The translations under genes were made by a program, and so were the position numbers. The notes under the pieces were generated by a model. That model ran no database searches, was not told the DNA's origin, and saw only the letters and a list, made by a program, of their open reading frames with translations. Positions 1 to 4,403 of a stretch of DNA of 6,631 nucleotides are shown one piece after another. Numbering within the stretch: position 1 is the first letter of the stretch; the number at the start of each line of letters is the position of its first letter. The stretch covers positions 1 through 6,631 of the forward strand of contig JAIYEJ010000258.1 of NCBI GenBank assembly GCA_027487055.1. The letters are read 5' to 3'. The DNA is from Methylotenera sp. GTDB lineage: Bacteria; Pseudomonadota; Gammaproteobacteria; Burkholderiales; Methylophilaceae.

Positions 1-50
1 TAGCAGGTCTAGGCCTTCTTGGCTTTTCAGCTCGTCGTAGAAAACAATAA
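1..50 (+). CDS. C-terminal end of a PEP-CTERM sorting-domain protein (partial, 5' end outside the window)
   Basis: Reading from base 3 gives AGLGLLGFSARRRKQ followed by TAA at 48-50. A short Gly/Leu-rich hydrophobic stretch ending in a cluster of arginines and lysines at the extreme C-terminus is the tail of the PEP-CTERM domain. In that family a Pro-Glu-Pro motif precedes the hydrophobic segment; here it would lie upstream of the window. Such proteins are exported and then recognised and processed by an exosortase (EpsH/XrtA type), typically in Gram-negative biofilm or exopolysaccharide producers. Only the tail is visible, so the mature protein's function cannot be stated. A terminator follows about 30 bases after the stop, so this is probably the last gene of its transcript. 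Confidence 0.8.
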   Translation, partial: AGLGLLGFSARRRKQ

Positions 51-79
51 TTCAAATAACAATAATAATTTTGTACCTA

Positions 80-124
80 AAAGCCAGTTAAGTCTTTAAC
101 ATAGACTGACTGGCTTTATTATTT
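80..124 (+). terminator. Rho-independent terminator after the PEP-CTERM gene
   Basis: AAAGCCAGT (80-88) pairs with ACTGGCTTT (109-117), and inside it AGTCT (91-95) pairs with AGACT (103-107) around a 7-base loop. This makes about 14 bp with a small internal asymmetry (TA opposite G). The 3' arm runs into TTTATTATTTT. Position and orientation fit termination of the gene ending at 50. Confidence 0.85.
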
Positions 125-134
125 TCATCACATG

Positions 135-147
135 TATGATGTAAAAT
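135..147 (+). promoter_or_regulatory. Possible -10 region for the rhomboid gene
   Basis: TATGAT (135-140) and TAAAAT (142-147) both resemble a sigma-70 -10 hexamer in the short gap between the upstream terminator and the rhomboid gene. No convincing -35 is visible: the correct spacing from TATGAT falls in the terminator stem. Use of TATGAT would start the transcript close to the ATG at 149, giving an almost leaderless message. This is a weak call based on position and AT-rich hexamers only. Confidence 0.25.
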
Positions 148-177
148 AATGACATTCATACCTTCTAAAGTTTTCAT

Positions 178-1191
178 TTGCAATCATTACATGAGATATT
201 AAAACGCAATGTCGCAGTAGTTTGGGTGACAATATCGTTGATATTGACTAACGCTATCGTTTTTGGCGCAATGCTTATCTATGGCGCAGGACTATGGCAT
301 TCGCAAAACATTGTACAGTTAGCCTGGGGTGCAAACTTTAGCCCCGCGACTCAAGATGGACAGTGGTGGCGGCTTGCAAGTGCAATGTTTCTTCATTTTG
401 GCGCACTACATCTATTGCTTAATATGTGGGCATTATGGGATGCTGGTCAACTGGTAGAGCGTATGTTTGGGCATCTGCGTTTCACTTCTATATATCTTGT
501 AAGTGGTTTATTTGGTAATTTAGTCTCATTAGTTTTTCAGGGAAACTCAGCAGTCTCTGGAGGCGCATCTGGGGCGATATTCGGCATATATGGTGCATTG
601 CTTATTTATCTTTGGTTTAATCGTTTAGAAATACACTTAAGAGAGTTTCGCTGGTTATTTGGGGGAGCAACTGCTTTTTCTTTAGCCACGATTGTGTTTG
701 GTTTTATTGTGCCTGGTATTGATAATTCAGCGCATATTGGCGGTTTTACAGCAGGAATTTTGACAAGTATATTTTTGTTTAAGCCAATTAATATAAGTAT
801 TGTCACTAAGAAAATATCATATAGCGCAATTATTTTATTAGTAATAGCAACTTTTTTGCTAATTCTAAATATGCCTAAGCCCAAGTATCTTTGGCGTGAC
901 GAGCTTTTATTACAAAATAAGATTAATGAATTCACATTTCAAGAGCAAGAGATTAATCGATCATGGCTTGAAATCTTACATGAACAAAAAAAGAGTGGCT
1001 TATCTTTAAATGAGTTAGCAGGTAAAGTTGAAACCAAGATTAGTGAACCATACGAAGATAGTTTTGAGAAGTTGTCGCAATTGCCAAGCAATACAGCATT
1101 ACCTTCAGCAGTTAAGTTGAAAAGCCTGATTGCATATACAAAGCAACGCAAAGAAGAATCTAAAGCGTTAGCAGAGAAATTTAGGGAATAA
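178..1191 (+). CDS. Rhomboid-family intramembrane serine protease (GlpG-like core with a seventh membrane helix and C-terminal tail); 5' end possibly frameshifted
   Basis: Rhomboids cut transmembrane substrates inside the inner membrane using a Ser-His dyad. Seen here: a first membrane segment at about residues 12-38, the loop-1 WWR motif (63-65), HxxxN (His78, Asn82) in helix 2, the catalytic GGASG with Ser131 at the start of helix 4, and the catalytic His186 in NSAHIGG of helix 6. A further hydrophobic segment at about 213-231 suggests a 6+1 topology, followed by a charged tail of about 105 residues that would then face the periplasm. The dyad is complete, so an active protease is likely; its substrate is unknown. 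The start used here is TTG at 178, with a stop in frame at 166-168 and no clear Shine-Dalgarno. The next in-frame ATG (271) lies inside helix 1. The real N-terminus probably begins at ATG 149 in another frame (see findings). The gene stands alone between a terminator and a convergent neighbour. Confidence 0.88.
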   Translation: MQSLHEILKRNVAVVWVTISLILTNAIVFGAMLIYGAGLWHSQNIVQLAWGANFSPATQDGQWWRLASAMFLHFGALHLLLNMWALWDAGQLVERMFGHLRFTSIYLVSGLFGNLVSLVFQGNSAVSGGASGAIFGIYGALLIYLWFNRLEIHLREFRWLFGGATAFSLATIVFGFIVPGIDNSAHIGGFTAGILTSIFLFKPINISIVTKKISYSAIILLVIATFLLILNMPKPKYLWRDELLLQNKINEFTFQEQEINRSWLEILHEQKKSGLSLNELAGKVETKISEPYEDSFEKLSQLPSNTALPSAVKLKSLIAYTKQRKEESKALAEKFRE

Positions 1192-1197
1192 GATCAT

Positions 1198-1258
1198 AAA
1201 ACCTCAAAATAAGATGGGATGTAGTCTAAAAATCTGCCTGACTAGCTAAGGTTTTTGT
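1198..1258 (+). terminator. Weak candidate terminator after the rhomboid gene
   Basis: AAAACCT (1198-1204), starting 7 bases after the rhomboid stop, can pair with AGGTTTT (1249-1255). An inner TAGTC (1222-1226) can pair with GACTA (1240-1244). The 3' arm ends in a T-run and a second T7 run follows at 1265-1271. The stem is long-range, interrupted and low in GC, so this is only a possibility. Nothing else gene-like was seen in 1192-1460. Confidence 0.25.
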
Positions 1259-1387
1259 TGTTGCTTTTTTTGAAGTTTAGTGGAGATAAATCTCCCAAAA
1301 ATTACTGAGATTTTCTATTTAGCTCAATCAGAATCATTTAAATATTTTAAAGTTTCCAAATATGGGTTAGCCCTTTTTGCGACTTGG

Positions 1388-1421
1388 TCATTAAAAATAT
1401 TCATGAATTTTAGTATTCATG
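1388..1421 (-). terminator. Candidate terminator of the Cache-CheW gene (inverted repeat)
   Basis: CATGAAT (1402-1408) and ATTCATG (1415-1421) are perfect 7-base inverted repeats around a 6-base loop, about 40 bases past the stop codon of the minus-strand gene. Read on the minus strand the hairpin is followed directly by AATATTTTTAATG, a T-rich tract. The stem is AT-rich, so any termination would be weak. On the plus strand it is followed by GTTTTC, so it might act on both convergent genes. Confidence 0.35.
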
Positions 1422-1460
1422 GTTTTCAATTCAATTAAGTTTTATATTTTAAAAACAAAC

Positions 1461-4064
1461 TCAAATTGTTACTAAAAGTGCGTCAGTTGAGGGATTTGTT
1501 CTAGCATGCATTTTGACTGTGGATAGTACAGTCAACATTTTCCCTTTGCCATCCGAGGTTTGAATTTTCGCAATCCCTGTCGCGACATAGGTCGTTTCGT
1601 TACCAAAGATTATGTTCAATGGCTCAACTTGATTTTTAGAAATCGTAGGTATCTCACCAAGCGCACTTACAAGAAGCCCAAATTTATTATTACCTTCATC
1701 ACATGTCATGATAATTAATTGTGCTTTATCGGTACTTAACGGGACTTCCGAATTTAACAATTTAGGCAAATTTATGACTGAAATTACTTGTTTATTGTAT
1801 TCATATAAGCCCACATAATAGGGTGGACTTGAGGGAACAGGTCTGATATTGATAGGTTCTACCGCTTCAAGGACATTTCTAGCTGGTACACCCATCCAGT
1901 CATCTCCAATATAGAATGTAGCATATTCAGTTGAGTCAATTGCAAGATTATTATTGTTAGAGCTCGGCTTAAATTGATTGTGTTGAATCGCTCTATCAGC
2001 TTCCAACAAAGCATCAACTTCAGCAGCGTTACCTAATGGGATAAAGATTAATGCAGTAATTTCATTTTTATATTGATCATTTACATCCTTATATTCACGA
2101 TATCCTTCTGATGAACAGGCCCCGACTGCATAATACAGTCCTTTATAAAGTGCAATGTCAAACGCATTAGAACCTTTTTCAAGCTTGCATAAATGTGGGA
2201 TAACATTAAATTCGGAACCTATAGGAAAGTCTTCTGTAGTTGAGGAAACTACTTTAAAACTCCCATCAACAAATAGTGTAAATGAATCTTTAATCATTTT
2301 ACCATCAGGTCTTCGTGGCGAAATATCATTAAGCATTGCTCTGAATTGCGGTTCACTATCAAAAACAATTCCAATACCCCCTACCATAGAGCCTGATTCT
2401 TCGGATCTAATAGCAGCACAATATATGTAGGTTGGTTTTCCTTTGTAATAGGGTGAAGGTTCAAACTTTGAAACAACATACTCTTGGCTAGTCCTAATAT
2501 TTTTAGTACGTGACAACCAATCCGCTTCAATTTGAGTATCTACAAATTCTCTGTAATCTGCATTGGACACAGCGAGGATTTTTCCATTTCTATCAAACAC
2601 AAGAATATTGTCGTAAACTGTATATAAGCTGTTGATATAAATTATTATTCTTTCAATAATTTGAATTTCTGATTTTGCAACTTTGGGTGATAGTAGTGTC
2701 TTTCTAAACGTTGATGTTAATGCCCACCAACGGCAATCGTTTGCTCGTTCATATAAGTTCCTATCCATAATATCGACTGCAAGAAATGCAAAGAAACTTG
2801 AACTTTGTAACATGACAGATACGACAGTTTGATAAAGTTCAGCAACGGTTCTTTCAATAACATTCTGAGTTTTAAACCCTGAACTGCTAATTTCCCATAA
2901 CAACATTTTTGAAAAGTTATTATTTTCAGAAGCGCTATTTCTTGTTTCCCAGATATTTCCATTCCAAACAGATTGATTCAATTTGCTTTGAATTGTAGCT
3001 GCTTGTTTTGGAATATCTAGAAGGCTATTGGAGAATAAAAGAGGGCTTCTCATTACCTTTGCGAGTAAGTCACGGTCAAGGCCATTGATTTCACTAGCTA
3101 AATCATGATCAAAAGCATACTCTAAGGGAATCATGGCATGGCCTTTCCATCCTGGTCCCATATATCCTTGATACCCTTGAGTTTGCCTAGTAACTGCTAG
3201 ATACTCTCTCCCAGCAAATCGAGTAAGAATCCAATCTTCGCCGACCTTGGATACTTCTAATTTAGCTCCAATAGGAATCTGATATGGATCACTACTTGCG
3301 ATGACTTGATCTTCTAAATCTAACATGATTCCAGTTACCCACTCATTGGGTTTAATAAGATGTTTAAAAATCCCTTGCATCTCGTTTTCGAAATGGAAGC
3401 ATAAGCACAATACTCCTAGATTTTTATTACCCTCTAGCGAAGTCACTCTATATGCATATATTAAACTTCTCTCACTATTAGGGATAAGGTCAGAATGTCT
3501 GTATACCTCAACATATGGTTGTTTAGTATTAAGCGCTTCAAAAATAAGATCATCTTTGGAAGTTGACACTAGATTTGATTTGTCCAATTGAACTAAAACA
3601 TTACCTGAAGTATCAAGTAGCAAGATATTTGAATATACAGAATATTTTTTAATATACTCATGAAACCGAACCTTCAAATGGTCATTGTCCTGATCAGTGA
3701 TTTCATCAGAGTAATATTTTTGTAGAAACTCTCTAACGTCATCATCAGTTGATAAAAATCCTATATCTGCAGTCCGCTCAAATAAATTTCTGATAATAAG
3801 ATTAATAACTACATAAGCTTTGGAAGAAAGCCTGTTGACTGTTTTATTCAATGTTTCTCTAGATAAATCGGAAAGTACATTATCTGAAACAGAGGTAAAG
3901 GATTTTCTTGTTTCAGTCATATCAGTGCCCGTACCTGATAATTGCGCTAACAAAGAAAGATTGTCCCATAAGCTTTGAAGATGATTTATTTCAGATTTAT
4001 AGTAATTCAAACCCATCATACTTTGTTCAAGTCTAATCTTCGTTGCAATGTTTTGTTTTTCCAT
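1461..4064 (-). CDS. Soluble tandem-Cache sensor protein with C-terminal CheW domain
   Basis: A chemotaxis-type sensor/adaptor of 867 residues. Module 1 (about 85-318) and module 2 (about 408-680) share matching landmarks: YSVYSNILLLDTSGNVL (141-157) against YTVYDNILVFDRNGKIL (481-497), and LFERTADIGFL (94-104) against LYERANDCRWW (437-447). Each continues into a second beta-rich half, IMLDLEDQVIASSDPYQIPIG (part of 246-266) and FTLFVDGSFKVVSSTTEDFPIG (part of 595-616), as in double-Cache small-molecule sensors. Residues about 710-855 are CheW-like: ATFYIGDDWMGVPARNVLEA (715-734), then RPVPSSPPYYVGLYEYNKQV (741-760) and ISVINLPKLL. CheW domains couple receptors to the CheA kinase. There is no signal peptide, no convincing membrane helix (413-430 is borderline) and no MCP coiled-coil or methylation region, so it is probably cytoplasmic; its ligand is unknown. 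Start ATG at 4064-4062 is preceded by AAGGA (4076-4072) at 7 bases, with an in-frame stop at 4085-4083. It is divergent from glnE, with a possible sigma-54 promoter upstream. Confidence 0.82.
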   Translation of the reverse strand: MEKQNIATKIRLEQSMMGLNYYKSEINHLQSLWDNLSLLAQLSGTGTDMTETRKSFTSVSDNVLSDLSRETLNKTVNRLSSKAYVVINLIIRNLFERTADIGFLSTDDDVREFLQKYYSDEITDQDNDHLKVRFHEYIKKYSVYSNILLLDTSGNVLVQLDKSNLVSTSKDDLIFEALNTKQPYVEVYRHSDLIPNSERSLIYAYRVTSLEGNKNLGVLCLCFHFENEMQGIFKHLIKPNEWVTGIMLDLEDQVIASSDPYQIPIGAKLEVSKVGEDWILTRFAGREYLAVTRQTQGYQGYMGPGWKGHAMIPLEYAFDHDLASEINGLDRDLLAKVMRSPLLFSNSLLDIPKQAATIQSKLNQSVWNGNIWETRNSASENNNFSKMLLWEISSSGFKTQNVIERTVAELYQTVVSVMLQSSSFFAFLAVDIMDRNLYERANDCRWWALTSTFRKTLLSPKVAKSEIQIIERIIIYINSLYTVYDNILVFDRNGKILAVSNADYREFVDTQIEADWLSRTKNIRTSQEYVVSKFEPSPYYKGKPTYIYCAAIRSEESGSMVGGIGIVFDSEPQFRAMLNDISPRRPDGKMIKDSFTLFVDGSFKVVSSTTEDFPIGSEFNVIPHLCKLEKGSNAFDIALYKGLYYAVGACSSEGYREYKDVNDQYKNEITALIFIPLGNAAEVDALLEADRAIQHNQFKPSSNNNNLAIDSTEYATFYIGDDWMGVPARNVLEAVEPINIRPVPSSPPYYVGLYEYNKQVISVINLPKLLNSEVPLSTDKAQLIIMTCDEGNNKFGLLVSALGEIPTISKNQVEPLNIIFGNETTYVATGIAKIQTSDGKGKMLTVLSTVKMHARTNPSTDALLVTI

Positions 4065-4162
4065 TAGTGAATCCTTTTTATTTTATCTTTCTTTGTCGAA
4101 TATAAAACAAATTCTAAACATCAATCTAGCAAACCATATTTTTGATTAAAGCTAGAAAACTA

Positions 4163-4180
4163 TTGCAATTATCTGACCAG
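4163..4180 (-). promoter_or_regulatory. Sigma-54-like -24/-12 promoter for the Cache-CheW gene
   Basis: On the minus strand 4180-4163 reads CTGGTCAGATAATTGCAA. Against the known consensus YTGGCACGRNNNTTGCW it keeps the essential GG (4178-4177) and GC (4166-4165) at exact spacing, the flanking TTGCA and the GR pair; the three bases CAC are replaced by TCA. Transcription would begin near 4153, about 90 bases before the start codon. NtrC-box-like dyads lie about 70-105 bases upstream of that point, a normal enhancer distance. The inner mismatches keep confidence moderate. Confidence 0.38.
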
Positions 4181-4221
4181 ATCACTAAATAAGCTAACTT
4201 GTTGTTAATTAATGAATATTT

Positions 4222-4238
4222 AGCACCAAAGGGGTGCA
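4222..4238. promoter_or_regulatory. NtrC-box-like dyad (site 1)
   Basis: AGCACCAAAGGGGTGCA contains GCACC-N5-GGTGC, a perfect 5-base dyad with the spacing of the NtrC binding consensus TGCACC-N5-GGTGCA; only the outermost base of one half differs. It stands out as GC-rich sequence in an AT-rich region between a chemotaxis-type gene and the nitrogen-control gene glnE. NtrC binding is inferred from pattern and context; a hairpin in a transcript is the alternative. Confidence 0.5.
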
Positions 4239-4240
4239 TA

Positions 4241-4257
4241 TGCCCCGTTTTGGGGAG
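4241..4257. promoter_or_regulatory. Second, degenerate NtrC-like dyad (site 2)
   Basis: TGCCCCGTTTTGGGGAG is a CCCC-N5-GGGG dyad with the same 5-base spacer, centred 19 bp from site 1. Compared with the NtrC pattern TGCACC-N5-GGTGCA, the A and its partner T have changed together to C and G, so the symmetry is kept. Tandem NtrC sites are usual at NtrC-activated promoters. It overlaps another palindrome, GCATATGC (4236-4243), that bridges the two sites. Confidence 0.35.
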
Positions 4258-4403
4258 TTGAAAATTGATTAAAGATATGCCCTAATTTGCCGTTAAAAAA
4301 ATTGGAGCTTGTATTCAATTCGAACGTTATTTTTATTGGAACTTGAATATTTTTTATTTAGCTGAAGATTTAAGTTTGAATAATAATTAATTAGGGTGTT
4401 GAC

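Larger units (their letters stand above)
4065..4403. other. Divergent intergenic region between the Cache-CheW gene and glnE
   Basis: These 339 bases hold no open frame of note. Reading from the Cache-CheW side they contain that gene's Shine-Dalgarno, the sigma-54-like element, the two GC-rich dyads, and then about 145 strongly AT-rich bases leading to glnE. For glnE no clear sigma-70 promoter stands out: TTGAAA at 4258-4263 is a passable -35, but the best -10 (TAATTT, 4283) sits at 19 bases spacing. The AGGG at 4393-4396 is the likely glnE ribosome binding site. Confidence 0.7.

Noticed and set aside
606..1151. Two open frames on the minus strand inside the rhomboid gene (606-935 and 939-1151)
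   Set aside because: They lie fully opposite a well-supported coding region, show no recognisable family features, and are explained as antisense shadows of AT-rich codons.
1..1191. Rhombosortase pairing: a C-terminal sorting tag followed by a rhomboid protease gene
   Set aside because: Rhombosortases process GlyGly-CTERM tails, whereas the tail here is of PEP-CTERM type, handled by exosortases. The rhomboid is also a long 6+1 form separated by a strong terminator, so adjacency is probably coincidental.
1282..1295. GGAGA-TAAA-TCTCC hairpin in the convergent gap as a terminator
   Set aside because: The stem is only 5 bp and neither strand has a T-run after it; the plus strand is followed by an A-run.
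2155..3591. Open frames overlapping the Cache-CheW gene (2155-2430 +, 2717-2962 -, 3325-3591 +)
   Set aside because: All sit inside the continuous 867-codon gene, with unconvincing composition and no ribosome binding sites of note.
4276..4291. Plus-strand sigma-54-like sequence (TATGCCCTAATTTGCC) that could serve glnE
   Set aside because: When TTGC is aligned at -12, the required GG at -24 is AT; shifting the spacing does not restore it.
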